From Chelativorans sp. AA-79 (GTDB taxonomy: Bacteria; Pseudomonadota; Alphaproteobacteria; Rhizobiales; Rhizobiaceae), in the NCBI RefSeq assembly GCF_029457495.1, contig NZ_CP120363.1, positions 62,001-126,000 of the forward strand: 64,000 nucleotides of DNA, given 5' to 3'. This document shows, piece by piece, positions 25,595 to 34,772 of the stretch. Under the pieces are notes generated by a model that worked only from the letters and a program-made list of their open reading frames with translations, was not told the origin of the DNA and ran no database searches. Numbering within the stretch: position 1 is the first letter of the stretch; each line of letters opens with the position of its first letter. A program made the translations under genes and the position numbers.

Positions 25595-26817
25595 GACGCG
25601 CTCCTGAGGATGACCGAGGACGCGATGTTGGTCGCGCAGATATACTGAATCGCCTTTGCATCCGGGATTTGCCGGTCGCCACACACGCCCTGGAGCTGGC
25701 GAACCGCTTCGGCGATCAGGCCCCAGCCCTGCATGTAGCTGTCGGACAAATGCCCGCCGGACGTGTTGGTCGGCCAGCGCCCCTGCCCCAACTGCAAGGT
25801 GCCGTCACGGACGAAGTCCCCACCCTCGCCCTGCTTGCAGAAACCCATGCCCTCGAGCGAAAAAATCACCGTTGGCGTGAAGTTGTCGTAGATCGAAAGG
25901 CCTGATAGGTCGTCTCGTCCAGTGCCGGCGCGCTGGTGGACCTCCTGCGAGACCATCCGCAGCGCCGGATACCAATAATCCTGCGGCGGCGCGCTGCCGT
26001 AGTGGAAGCTGTCCTGCCGCGCGTAGCCTGACACCAGCACTGGCTTTCTTCGCAGATCCTTTGCCCGTTCGGCCGAGGTCATGATCCAGGCGACGCCGCC
26101 GTCATTGATCAGGCAGTAGTCCAGCAGCGCGAGCGGCTCGCAAATCGGTCGCGCGCCGGCATGGTCCTCCAGCGTGATCCTGCGGTCATGCATGACGGCT
26201 TGTGGATTGAGGTTCGCGTGATGGCGGAACGCCGTGGCGATCCATCCGAGGTCCGCGTGTCTCGTGCCGAACTGATGCATGTGGCGGCGCCACATCATCG
26301 CATGGGTGGCGCCTGGACTGGTCATCCCCCACGGAGACCAGGCTCCATCACCGCCGCCATAGCGGACGCGGACGCTGCGGCCGTTGTTGCCATAGACGAG
26401 AGCGATCGTATTGGCTGCGCCGGTTGCGATCGCCTGTGCCGCCAACATGAGCGAAACCGCCGAGAAGCGGCCCGGAGCTTCCGTCTGCAGGCAGTATTTC
26501 GGGGCAATACCCATCATCTCGGCGAAACGCTCGTAGGACGGAATCCGATTGACGATCAACCCGTCTATATCGCCTACCGACAGCCCCGCGTCATCCAACG
26601 CCATGTTCAGCGCGTCGGCCCCCAGGCCGTAGGCATCCGAGTCAGGGAAGCTGCCATAGTCCGTCGTGCCGACGCCGACGACGGCAGTCTTGTCACGCAT
26701 GGCCCAGGTGGACGCGAGCGCCGGCGACGCAACAGAAGTAGGAGCGTTCAATTTGATTTCCTCCGCAGGCCGCAAGTCACCACAAAGCGGCGGTTTCGGG
26801 AAACGAGAAATTTGCAT
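25591..26817 (-). CDS. Ltp2/SCP-x-like thiolase-fold protein without the nucleophilic Cys
   Basis: A 408-residue thiolase-superfamily protein of the lipid-transfer/Ltp2 group: KTAVVGVGTTDYG, DGLIVNRIPSYE, LLDYCLINDGGVAW and TNTSGGHLSDSYMQGWGL. The usual acyl-accepting Cys near residue 110 is absent (segment EAPGRFSAVSLMLAAQAI), as in Ltp2 aldolases, which cleave beta-hydroxyacyl-CoAs by a retro-aldol reaction. It is coupled to a DUF35 gene. A shorter start at Met40 (position 26700) would leave more room for the divergent LysR promoter; the longer form leaves only 29 bp. Confidence 0.85.
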   Translation of the reverse strand: MQISRFPKPPLCGDLRPAEEIKLNAPTSVASPALASTWAMRDKTAVVGVGTTDYGSFPDSDAYGLGADALNMALDDAGLSVGDIDGLIVNRIPSYERFAEMMGIAPKYCLQTEAPGRFSAVSLMLAAQAIATGAANTIALVYGNNGRSVRVRYGGGDGAWSPWGMTSPGATHAMMWRRHMHQFGTRHADLGWIATAFRHHANLNPQAVMHDRRITLEDHAGARPICEPLALLDYCLINDGGVAWIMTSAERAKDLRRKPVLVSGYARQDSFHYGSAPPQDYWYPALRMVSQEVHQRAGTGRDDLSGLSIYDNFTPTVIFSLEGMGFCKQGEGGDFVRDGTLQLGQGRWPTNTSGGHLSDSYMQGWGLIAEAVRQLQGVCGDRQIPDAKAIQYICATNIASSVILRSAS

Positions 26818-26846
26818 GGTACCCCAACTGCGGGTATGGCTAGCGG

Positions 26847-27779
26847 ATGCACGATCCGCTTCCGCCCCTGAATCCGCTCCGCAGCTTCATCCTGGTTGCC
26901 ACGCATGGCAGCCTTGCCGCCGCAGCCAGCATGCTGAACATCACGCAGCCGGCGGTCAGCAAACGCATCAGGCTGCTCGAAAATTATCTCGGGGTGCAAT
27001 TGCTCAATCGTGGAGCCAACACCATCACCCTCAACGCCGCCGGCAAGCAATATGCGGCGGAAATCAGCAAGGCGTTTCGCGGCATCGAGGACGCGACCGG
27101 GGCGCTCAAGAAGGAACTGACGGGGCCGCTGCGCATACGCTGCTATACCACCTGGGCCTCGCGCTGGCTGATCCCGCGGCTTCCGCGCTTCAAGGAAGAA
27201 CATCCGAATTGCGAGATCGAGATCAGGGCCTCGGTGGAACCTGTGGATTTCGCGCGTGACGATGTCGCGGCGGCGGTCTGGTCCGCCGGAGAAGAGCCGC
27301 CGACGGAGAATTCGGGTCGTCTGCAATCAATCTGCATCGCCCCGTTCGCCATTCCGCATGTCGCCGAGACCCATGGCCAGAACTGGATCTCGGCGACACT
27401 GCTGAGCAGCAAGAACCGGCCAGCGGACTGGACGACATGGTCGAGGGCGACCTGCATCAAACTCACCGGCCCGACGCTGGTCATCGAGACAACGTCGCTG
27501 GCGGTGGACATTGCCCTGCGCGGCATGGGCGTCGTCATCGCGTCAAAATTCATGGTGATGGACGAGATCCGGCAAGGAAGGCTGGTTCAGCTTGGACCGC
27601 TAGTGGACAGCGGATCACGTTACTGGCTCACTTTACCGCCAAAAGTGCAAAGACCCGAGACCATCGTCTTCCGCGACTGGCTGACCCGGGAGGTGCGGGA
27701 GGAAGAGCGCGGCGAAAGCGCCGAGCCGGTGTTCAGGCTGCAGGCGGCGAAATCGCCTGATCCCGCCAACACCGCGTGA
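26847..27779 (+). CDS. LysR family transcriptional regulator
   Basis: A 310-residue LysR regulator. The N-terminal winged HTH (about residues 9-68: LRSFILVATHGSLAAAA, ITQPAVSKRIRLLE) is followed by a type-2 periplasmic-binding-fold effector domain. The layout resembles GcvA-like LysR proteins. It is transcribed divergently from the thiolase/DUF35/crotonase/acyl-CoA dehydrogenase unit, the usual arrangement for a LysR activator and its target. The inducer is unknown. Confidence 0.92.
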   Translation: MHDPLPPLNPLRSFILVATHGSLAAAASMLNITQPAVSKRIRLLENYLGVQLLNRGANTITLNAAGKQYAAEISKAFRGIEDATGALKKELTGPLRIRCYTTWASRWLIPRLPRFKEEHPNCEIEIRASVEPVDFARDDVAAAVWSAGEEPPTENSGRLQSICIAPFAIPHVAETHGQNWISATLLSSKNRPADWTTWSRATCIKLTGPTLVIETTSLAVDIALRGMGVVIASKFMVMDEIRQGRLVQLGPLVDSGSRYWLTLPPKVQRPETIVFRDWLTREVREEERGESAEPVFRLQAAKSPDPANTA

Positions 27780-27809
27780 CCAACAGACGGCAGCGCGCTT
27801 CGATCCAAA

Positions 27810-28886
27810 TCAGCGCATCGTCAACACGATCTTGCCGCGAATTTCGCGCTTCAGCATGCTTTCGAGCCCAAGTCGTGCCTCCGCCAGCGGATATGTGCGC
27901 ATGACCTGCGGCGCGAGGCGGCCGGCAATGATCGAATCGAATATCTCCGCCTGGGCGCGCGCGCTCTCTTCCGGCATGCCGAGGCGATACTGGTTGATGC
28001 GGAAGCCGGTGACGGCGATGCCCTTCATAAGCAGTATGTTGACGGGCAGCACCGGAATGATACCGCCGGCCGCGAAACCGATACACACGCAGCGGCCGCG
28101 GAAGCGCAGAGCCCTGATCGCTGCCGTGAAAATATCGCCGCCCAGCATCTCCAGCACCAGATCGACGCTGTCAATTCCGAGGTCGGTCAGTTGTCGAGTC
28201 ACCGTCTGTTTGTCGATAGTGCCCGAGAGATCGACGACGTAATCCGCACCGTTGGCGCGGCAGAAGCCGGCCTTGGCCGGCGTAGTCAGCCCGGCGATCG
28301 CGATGCCCCCCGCAGCCTTGATCATCTGTAGCGCCGCCACGCCGACGCCGCCATTGGCGCCGGTCACCAGCACGGTCTCGCCGGAAACGAAGCTGCCCCG
28401 CTCGTTGAGCGCAAACCATGCGGTCAGATAAGCGATGCCGGCGGCCACCGCCGTGACATCGTCGATCGCATCAGGGATCGGATAGCATTCGATGGCATCG
28501 GCCTTCACCCGTTCGGCAAATCCGCCATACGACACCACCGCAAGCACGCGATCATCGACGGCGAAAGAGGTAACGCCCTCGCCGAGGGAGACAACACGGC
28601 CGGCGGCTTCCTTTCCGGGCGTGAAGGGCGGCTGCGGCTGATCCTGATACTTGCCGCGCACAAGCAGCAAATCGGGGAAATTGATGCCGGCGGCTCCCGC
28701 CTCGATGACAAGTTCGCCCGGCCCCGGCACAGGATCCGTGACTTCCCGAATCGAGCATTGATCCGGATCGCCGAAGCGATCGACTATGACTGCGCGAATG
28801 GTGGCGACCTCCCGTTCTTCTTCTTGGCTAGATGATGGGCCAGCTCCACTGGTGACGGAAGCGCCGGAATATTGACGACCGCTCAC
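27810..28886 (-). CDS. Quinone-oxidoreductase-like medium-chain dehydrogenase
   Basis: A 358-residue zinc-independent MDR protein, probably an NADPH-dependent quinone or enone reductase. Visible features are the GroES-like N-terminal half (INFPDLLLVRGKYQ, PFTPGKEAAGRV) and the cofactor loop VTGANGGVGVAALQMIKAAG. Homology begins at about ATIRAVIVDRFGD, some 26 residues after the only upstream Met, so the true start is uncertain and could be a rare codon. It is convergent with the LysR gene and divergent from the acyl-CoA dehydrogenase at 28999. Confidence 0.88.
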   Translation of the reverse strand: MSGRQYSGASVTSGAGPSSSQEEEREVATIRAVIVDRFGDPDQCSIREVTDPVPGPGELVIEAGAAGINFPDLLLVRGKYQDQPQPPFTPGKEAAGRVVSLGEGVTSFAVDDRVLAVVSYGGFAERVKADAIECYPIPDAIDDVTAVAAGIAYLTAWFALNERGSFVSGETVLVTGANGGVGVAALQMIKAAGGIAIAGLTTPAKAGFCRANGADYVVDLSGTIDKQTVTRQLTDLGIDSVDLVLEMLGGDIFTAAIRALRFRGRCVCIGFAAGGIIPVLPVNILLMKGIAVTGFRINQYRLGMPEESARAQAEIFDSIIAGRLAPQVMRTYPLAEARLGLESMLKREIRGKIVLTMR

Positions 28887-28998
28887 GAGTGTTGTGCCGG
28901 TTCCAACTATGTTTACGCCGAGCCACTTCCACTATCGTCGCCAGGCGTTCAAGCGCCGGTCGTCAGGCCGATGATAACCCAGCCAGCCGGCGACATTG

Positions 28999-30156
28999 AT
29001 GGTCACCAGAATTCAGTTTCCACCGAACAAGCTCCCCGAAGAGACGGTAAAGCTCCGTCTGGAGCTGCGCGCCTTCCTTATGGAGGAGCGGCGTTCCGGG
29101 GCATTGCCGCCGCCGGACTATGTCGGCATGCGCGTCTCGCATGACTTCACCAGGAGGCTCGGCGAACGCGGCTTCATCGGGCTGACATGGCCGAAGGAAT
29201 ATGGCGGCGGCGGACGCGGCAATCTTGATCGCTATGTCGTCACCGAGGAGCTGCTAGCGGCGGGGGCGCCGGTGCGCCTGCATTGGGTGACCGATCGTCA
29301 GACTGGTCCAATCATCATGCGTTTCGGCACCGAGGCGCAGAAGAAGCGCTATCTGCCGGACATCGCGACCGGCAAATGCGTCTTCGCCATCGGATTGAGC
29401 GAGCCGGATCTCGGTTCCGACCTCGCCTCCTTACGCACCCGGGCGACGAAGGTCGACGGGGGTTGGCGCATCAATGGCGCCAAGCTGTGGACCAGCAACA
29501 TCCATCACGCGCAACAGGTGCTGACGCTGGCCCGCACCACCGACTCGCCGGAGAACCGTCACAATGGAATGAGCCAGTTCATCGTGCCGGTGCCGTCGCC
29601 GGGCTTGACGATCCGGCCGATCATCAACATCGCCCACGAGCACGACTTCAACGAAGTGCTGTTCGACGATGTGTTCGTGGCGGACGACGCCCTGCTCGGG
29701 GTGGTCGACCAGGGCTGGCAACAGGTCGGCACCGAACTGGCCTATGAGCGCAGCGGCCCGGAGCGGTGGCTGAGCGCCTTTCGCCTGCTCGCGCAGCTGA
29801 CCGAAGAGCTTGGCGGCGAGATCGGCGACGCGACCGCAGCCTCGATGGGCAGGATTTACAGCCACCTGTTGGCTCTGCGGCAGATGTCGCTCTCCGTCGC
29901 CGGCATGCTCGAGATCGGCAAGGCGCCCAACCTCGAAGCGGCGGTCGTCAAGGATCTCGGCACCTGCTTCGAGCAGGAGATGGTCAGGGTCGCCCGCGAC
30001 GTCATCAGCTCCGAGCGGCTCGACCGGCACCGCAAGGACCATCTGCTGGGCGCCCTGCTCGATCACGGCCAACTCTGGACCACCGCCTTCACAATTCGCG
30101 GCGGTGCGCGGGAGGTGATGCGCGGAATCATAGCTCGGGGGTTGGGCCTGCGATGA
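28999..30156 (+). CDS. Acyl-CoA dehydrogenase, first subunit of a pair
   Basis: A 385-residue acyl-CoA dehydrogenase with LTWPKEYGGGGRG, GLSEPDLGSDLASLRT (FAD/substrate loop) and AYERSGPERW, which places Glu/Arg residues where long-chain and isovaleryl-type enzymes carry the catalytic Glu. The C-terminus is TIRGGAREVMRGIIARGLGLR, split as TIRGGAREVMRG and IIARGLGLR. The gene overlaps the next dehydrogenase by 4 bp. Such tandem pairs form alpha2beta2 heterotetramers in steroid degradation. It is paralogous to 43033-44172. TTG 28996 is an alternative start. Confidence 0.9.
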   Translation: MVTRIQFPPNKLPEETVKLRLELRAFLMEERRSGALPPPDYVGMRVSHDFTRRLGERGFIGLTWPKEYGGGGRGNLDRYVVTEELLAAGAPVRLHWVTDRQTGPIIMRFGTEAQKKRYLPDIATGKCVFAIGLSEPDLGSDLASLRTRATKVDGGWRINGAKLWTSNIHHAQQVLTLARTTDSPENRHNGMSQFIVPVPSPGLTIRPIINIAHEHDFNEVLFDDVFVADDALLGVVDQGWQQVGTELAYERSGPERWLSAFRLLAQLTEELGGEIGDATAASMGRIYSHLLALRQMSLSVAGMLEIGKAPNLEAAVVKDLGTCFEQEMVRVARDVISSERLDRHRKDHLLGALLDHGQLWTTAFTIRGGAREVMRGIIARGLGLR

Positions 30157-31196
30157 ACGACAGCACGAATTCGATCCTCGTCCATTCCGCCGAGCGACTC
30201 TTTGCCGACGTCGCCAAAAGCGACACCGCGCCGAAGCTGACCATCAACGGCGAGGTTTCGCCGGACCTGTGGAAATCCGTCGACGAGATGGGATTCTGCG
30301 ATCTGTTGCGAAATGCCGACAACGGCGGAGCGGAGGCAACGCCCGAGCAACTATTCCAGATCGCGCAACTTGCCGGGCGCTACGCTTTGCCAATGCCGTT
30401 GGTTCAGACGATCATCGGCCGTGCCGTGCTCGATCAATGCGGCTTGCCGGCTCCGGAAGGCGCCTTGTCGGTCGCCTTTGCCGGCTTTCCGCAAAGCCCG
30501 GCGGGCGAGAGCCCGGAAGGCCGCTACATCGACGTTCCGTGGGCCCGGCCGGACGAACCGGTGGTCCTTGTCTCGTTGGACGACAACGGTGCCACGGTCG
30601 AGATCATCGAATTCGCCGGGCAATCGTTCAAGAACATCGCCGGCGAACCGGAAGGCCGGCTGATCCTACCCTCCAATCGCTCCGAGCCAACGGCACGGCT
30701 GTCGCCGGAAACTGCCGGCCGCTTCTGGCTCCTCACGTCGCTTGCCCAGGCCTCGCTCATCTCCGGCGCCTTGGAAAAGGTGCTCGAGATGTCGGTCCAG
30801 TATGTCTCGGACCGCGTGATCTTCGGCAAGCACATGAAAACCTTCCAGGTCGTGCAGCACCAGACGGCACAGATGGCCGAGGAGGTCTGCGCCGGCACGA
30901 TCATCACGCATGCCGCGGCACGGTCGTTCGACGAACCGATGGGCGATGTGATGGTGGCGGCCGCGCGGGCCAGACTCGCCGATGCCGTCGAATTCGTCGC
31001 CAGCGCCGCCCACCAGTTCCATGGCGCCATGGGTTTCACGCTGGAATTTCCGCTTCAACAGTCGACCAAACGGCTGTGGGCCTGGCGTGACCAGTACGGC
31101 ACCGCGGTCGAGTGGCGCAAAAAAGTCGGGCGGACCTTCATCGGGCTCGGCTCGGACGAGCTGTGGCCGAAATTGTCAGGCACCGCAAAGAACTGA
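30153..31196 (+). CDS. Acyl-CoA dehydrogenase, second (shorter) subunit of a pair
   Basis: A 347-residue acyl-CoA dehydrogenase-like protein translationally coupled (ATGA) to the preceding one. The C-terminal domain is recognisable: SDRVIFGKHMKTFQVVQHQ, HQFHGAMGFTLEFPLQ and RLWAWRDQYGT. The N-terminal half is shorter and divergent, and no central T/S-E-P-x-x-GSD loop is visible, which fits the partner subunit of a heteromeric enzyme. It is paralogous to 41966-43036. CoA-transferase genes follow in the same direction. Confidence 0.9.
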   Translation: MNDSTNSILVHSAERLFADVAKSDTAPKLTINGEVSPDLWKSVDEMGFCDLLRNADNGGAEATPEQLFQIAQLAGRYALPMPLVQTIIGRAVLDQCGLPAPEGALSVAFAGFPQSPAGESPEGRYIDVPWARPDEPVVLVSLDDNGATVEIIEFAGQSFKNIAGEPEGRLILPSNRSEPTARLSPETAGRFWLLTSLAQASLISGALEKVLEMSVQYVSDRVIFGKHMKTFQVVQHQTAQMAEEVCAGTIITHAAARSFDEPMGDVMVAAARARLADAVEFVASAAHQFHGAMGFTLEFPLQQSTKRLWAWRDQYGTAVEWRKKVGRTFIGLGSDELWPKLSGTAKN

Positions 31197-31217
31197 CCGC
31201 TCATCTGGATTAACCCC

Positions 31218-32339
31218 ATGCTTCCCTTGTCGGATTTACGCGTTCTCGATTTCACCGCCTTGCTCCCAGGGCCGCTGTGCACGCTGGTGCTGGCTGAGGC
31301 CGGCGCCAGCGTGATCAAGGTCGAACGTCCGGGTTCCGGCGAAGCCGGCCGGCAAAGCTATACCGAGGCCTCGAAGGAGCCGGTGGATTTCGCCCTATTG
31401 AACAAGGGCAAGAAGAGCGTCGTGCTCGACCTCAAGAGCGACAGCGGCCGCGAGGCCGCCCAGGCTCTGGCGGCGCGCGCCGACGTACTCGTCGAACAGT
31501 TCCGGCCGGGCGTGATGGCGCGACTCGGTCTCGGCTACGAGCAGTTGTCAAAGACCAATCCGAGGCTGATCTACTGCTCCATCAGCGGCTTCGGACAGAC
31601 CGGGCCGCTGGTCAACAAGGTCGGGCACGACCTTAACTACATCGCGCGGACCGGCCTGCTGGGGCTTGCGACCGAGGCGGACGGACGGCCTGCCTACCCG
31701 CAGGGCCACTATGCCGACATCGGCGGCGGCACCTACCCGGCCCTTGTCAACATCATGCTGGCCATGCTGCAGCGGGAGAAAACCGGGCGCGGCCAGCATC
31801 TCGACATCGCCATGGCCGAGAACACGTTTTTCTGGATGCGGCGCGCCCTATCGCCTGTGCTGCAGGGCATCGCGCCGGACAAGAGCAAGCGCCTGCCGAG
31901 CACCGGCGACTCGCCGCGCTACGGTATCTATCTCGCCGCCGACAGTGTCGCCATCTCGGTGGCCCCGCTCGAGGAGCAGTTCTGGAAGCGCTTCTGCGAC
32001 ATTCTCGGCCTGTCGGAGGCCGAACGGCAGGACCGCAAGGAACCGGCCAAGGTCAGGGCGCTCATCCAATCGAAGCTCGCCGAAAAAACCGGCGCCGAAT
32101 GGGACGCGATCTTTGCAGGCGAAGAGGTTTGCGTCGAGATCGCGCGCGATGCGCGCGATGCCATGGACGATCCCCAATTCGTGGCACGCGGGGTGTTCGA
32201 GCGGAAGTTGCGGCTGAGGTCCGGAAAAGAGATTCCGGCTCTGCCGCTTCCCATTCAGAAATCCTTCGTCTCGCCCGAGACCACCACGTATCCAGCGGCC
32301 GGCGAGAACGACGGCGAAATCAGTTCCATCTGGCCTTAA
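31218..32339 (+). CDS. Class III CoA-transferase family, alpha-methylacyl-CoA racemase-like
   Basis: A 373-residue CaiB/BaiF-family protein. RVLDFTALLPGPLCTLVLAE and FRPGVMARLGLGYE are family motifs. The pairing of His137 (KVGHDLNYIARTG) with Asp167 (HYADIGGGTYPALVN) matches the two-base arrangement of alpha-methylacyl-CoA racemase, not a plain CoA-transferase. It would epimerise a 2-methyl-branched acyl-CoA so that stereospecific dehydrogenases can act (inference). It starts 21 bp after the paired dehydrogenases. Confidence 0.88.
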   Translation: MLPLSDLRVLDFTALLPGPLCTLVLAEAGASVIKVERPGSGEAGRQSYTEASKEPVDFALLNKGKKSVVLDLKSDSGREAAQALAARADVLVEQFRPGVMARLGLGYEQLSKTNPRLIYCSISGFGQTGPLVNKVGHDLNYIARTGLLGLATEADGRPAYPQGHYADIGGGTYPALVNIMLAMLQREKTGRGQHLDIAMAENTFFWMRRALSPVLQGIAPDKSKRLPSTGDSPRYGIYLAADSVAISVAPLEEQFWKRFCDILGLSEAERQDRKEPAKVRALIQSKLAEKTGAEWDAIFAGEEVCVEIARDARDAMDDPQFVARGVFERKLRLRSGKEIPALPLPIQKSFVSPETTTYPAAGENDGEISSIWP

Positions 32340-32380
32340 GCGGCTCGCTTGAAATGCCCACCAGATCATCGGAGTGACAA

Positions 32381-33658
32381 ATGACCAATGCAGGAACATC
32401 GCACGCCGGCGCGACAGCCAAACCGGTGCGGCCGCTGAGCGGGGTCACTGTGCTGGCGATCGAGCACTTCATCGCCGGTCCGCTTGCGACGATGATTCTG
32501 GCCGATCTTGGCGCTGACGTGATCAAAGTCGAATTGCCCGAAGGCGATTCATACCGGAACAACCCGCCCGTCTATAACAACGAATACGGCACGACGAGCT
32601 ACAGCTTCACCCGCGCCAACCGCAACAAGCGCAGCCTGTCGCTCGATTTCCGCACCGACAAGGGCAAGGAATTGCTGCTTGAACTGGTGGGGAAATCGGA
32701 TGTGCTGGTCGAGAACTTCCGGCCAGGCGTGCTGAGCAAGCTGGGCTTCGGCTGGGATGTACTCCAGGCAACCAATTCGCGGCTGATCTACGCCACCGTT
32801 ACCGGATTTGGCCATTCCGACGTGCTGCCCAGCCCGATGGGCAATCTGCCGGCCTTCGACATTATCGCCCAGGCGCTGAGCGGCATCATGTGGCGCCCGA
32901 CCAAGGAGGGACAGCCGCCAACCTACCTCGGCATTCCGCTCGCCGACGAGATATCCGGCGTGATGACGGCGATGGGCGTTCTCGCCGCTCTTAACCTCCG
33001 CAACCTGACGGGCCAGGGTACCCGCGTCGACCTGTCGATGTATGACGCCACCGTGATGCTGACGGAATCCGTCATCACCTATTGGAGCCATTTCAAGCAG
33101 GAAGGCTCGCGCGGCGCCAGCTCTACGAGTTGCCCCTACGACGTCTTCAAGGCCAAGGACGGCTACTTCGTGCTTGGCGTCGCCGGCGAGCCGATCTGGC
33201 AACGCTTTGCCAAGGCGATCGGTCGCGCCGACCTCATCGATCGGCCGGAACTCCGCAGCGGCAAGGATCGCGCCAAGGTTCTGGAAACCGTGGTTCGGCC
33301 AATCATCGAGGACTGGGCGTCGGGCCGAACAAAAGCGGAAACCTGCGCGTTCTTTCGCGAGGGCGGAATTCCCGCCGCGCCGGTGCAGAACGTCGGGGAT
33401 CTTTTCGAATGTCCACACATCGAGGCCCGCAACATGCTGCTCGAACTGGACGACCCGGTCATCGGCAAGATCGCGGTTGCCGGCAATCCGCTCAAATTCT
33501 CGGCCGTTCCCGAGGTGGAGCGCAACGCGCCGCCACAGCTTGGCGCCGACAGCACCGACGTGCTGTCGGACATTCTCGGCCTCGACGCCACAACAATCGC
33601 CAGCCTGCAGGCGGCCGGCATCGTCAAAATGGCGGAAGGGAAGAAAGTCGGTGCATAA
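32381..33658 (+). CDS. Class III (CaiB/BaiF) CoA-transferase
   Basis: A 425-residue family III CoA-transferase. Motifs are VLAIEHFIAGPLATMILADLGADVIKVE in part, ENFRPGVLSKLGFG, AFDIIAQALSG, and the probable catalytic Asp189 in IPLADEISG, followed by a MTAMGVLAAL helix. It moves CoA from a donor such as succinyl-CoA to a carboxylate through an enzyme-bound mixed anhydride. It is third in the run starting at 28999, and its stop overlaps the GTG start of the next gene. Confidence 0.9.
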   Translation: MTNAGTSHAGATAKPVRPLSGVTVLAIEHFIAGPLATMILADLGADVIKVELPEGDSYRNNPPVYNNEYGTTSYSFTRANRNKRSLSLDFRTDKGKELLLELVGKSDVLVENFRPGVLSKLGFGWDVLQATNSRLIYATVTGFGHSDVLPSPMGNLPAFDIIAQALSGIMWRPTKEGQPPTYLGIPLADEISGVMTAMGVLAALNLRNLTGQGTRVDLSMYDATVMLTESVITYWSHFKQEGSRGASSTSCPYDVFKAKDGYFVLGVAGEPIWQRFAKAIGRADLIDRPELRSGKDRAKVLETVVRPIIEDWASGRTKAETCAFFREGGIPAAPVQNVGDLFECPHIEARNMLLELDDPVIGKIAVAGNPLKFSAVPEVERNAPPQLGADSTDVLSDILGLDATTIASLQAAGIVKMAEGKKVGA

Positions 33659-34772
33659 GGCCCGCCAGCCTGGCCCGCTCGCAGGACTCCGGGTCCTCGA
33701 CGCCAGCGGAGAGGAAGGTGCCTATGCCGGCAAGCTGTTCGCCGATATGGGAGCAGACGTCACGCGGCTCGCACCCTCGCCAACCGCGCCGGGCGCCGCG
33801 GACATCTTCCTGAACCTCGGCAAAACGCGCCTGATCGCCGAGCCGGACACCCGAGAAGGGATCGACCTGTTCTGTTCCCGGCTGCGGGAGGTCGATATTG
33901 TCATCGAAAGTTTCCGGCCAGGCTTGCTCGAAACATTCGGCCTGAGCCGCGCCGAGCTGATGCGGCAATTGCCAGAGCTGATTTGGGCCAAGATTTCGCC
34001 GTTTGGAACCGAGGGCCCTTACAAGGCATTCCGGTCGACAGACCTTACCAACATGGCCCTGGGGGGCATGTTAACGCTGGCCGGCTATCCTGACCGCGAG
34101 CCGGTGCTGGCCTATGGCAACCAGTCCCATACGATCGCGTCATTGTACTGCGGAGTTGGCGTCCTCATCGCCTATTACGAGCGGCTGACCTCCGCGAAAG
34201 GCCAGTATATCGAGATTCCGATTCAACACGCTGTCGCCACGGCGCTCGAAAACTCCATCCAGTTTCACGACCTGCAGAAGGTCGTCCGCAAGCGTATCGG
34301 TGCCGGCTATGCGGAAGCCGCGTCCGGGCTTTTCAACTGCCGCGACGGCTCCGTATTCCTGATGGCGGGGCGGCTGAGTACGGTTCGGGGTTGGAAGGCC
34401 CTGGTCGAGTGGCTGATCGAGGCCGGCGCTCCAGGGTCGGAAGAGCTTGCGAAACCGGCCTGGCAGGACCCGGCGTGGAAGGCGACCCCCGAGGCCACAA
34501 AACGCTTCGAGACGATCTTCACCGAATTCGCCCAGGATAAGCTCAAGCAGGACTTGTATATCGAGGCGCAACGGCGCGGCATTGCAATGTGCCCGGTGAA
34601 CGACGTCGACGGCGCGCTGAACGATCCCCAGCTGATCGAGAGGGAGTTTTTCCAGGAAGTGCGGATCGGGCCGGACGGGGCGCCGATGTTGCTGCCAGGC
34701 CCGCCCTATCGCCTGTCCCGCACTCCAGCATCGCTGGCGACCAAAGTGCCTGAGTTCAACAATGACGCATGA
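33651..34772 (+). CDS. Class III CoA-transferase subunit lacking the catalytic Asp
   Basis: A 373-residue CaiB/BaiF-family protein. The start is GTG 33651, inside the end of the previous gene, with GGAAGGGAAG just upstream. The family pattern is clear (AGLRVLDASG, IESFRPGLLETFGLS, ISPFGTEGPYK), but the position of the catalytic Asp is Ser159 (AYGNQSHTIASLYCG). It overlaps the following CoA-transferase by 11 bp. The pair resembles heterodimeric enzymes such as benzylsuccinate CoA-transferase, in which only one subunit carries the Asp. It is probably a non-catalytic but required subunit. Confidence 0.87.
   Translation: MHKARQPGPLAGLRVLDASGEEGAYAGKLFADMGADVTRLAPSPTAPGAADIFLNLGKTRLIAEPDTREGIDLFCSRLREVDIVIESFRPGLLETFGLSRAELMRQLPELIWAKISPFGTEGPYKAFRSTDLTNMALGGMLTLAGYPDREPVLAYGNQSHTIASLYCGVGVLIAYYERLTSAKGQYIEIPIQHAVATALENSIQFHDLQKVVRKRIGAGYAEAASGLFNCRDGSVFLMAGRLSTVRGWKALVEWLIEAGAPGSEELAKPAWQDPAWKATPEATKRFETIFTEFAQDKLKQDLYIEAQRRGIAMCPVNDVDGALNDPQLIEREFFQEVRIGPDGAPMLLPGPPYRLSRTPASLATKVPEFNNDA

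Noticed and set aside
30153..31196. Upstream extension of the second acyl-CoA dehydrogenase to 29766
   Set aside because: The extra codons overlap the first dehydrogenase in another frame and lack family similarity; ATG 30153 gives a standard coupled start.
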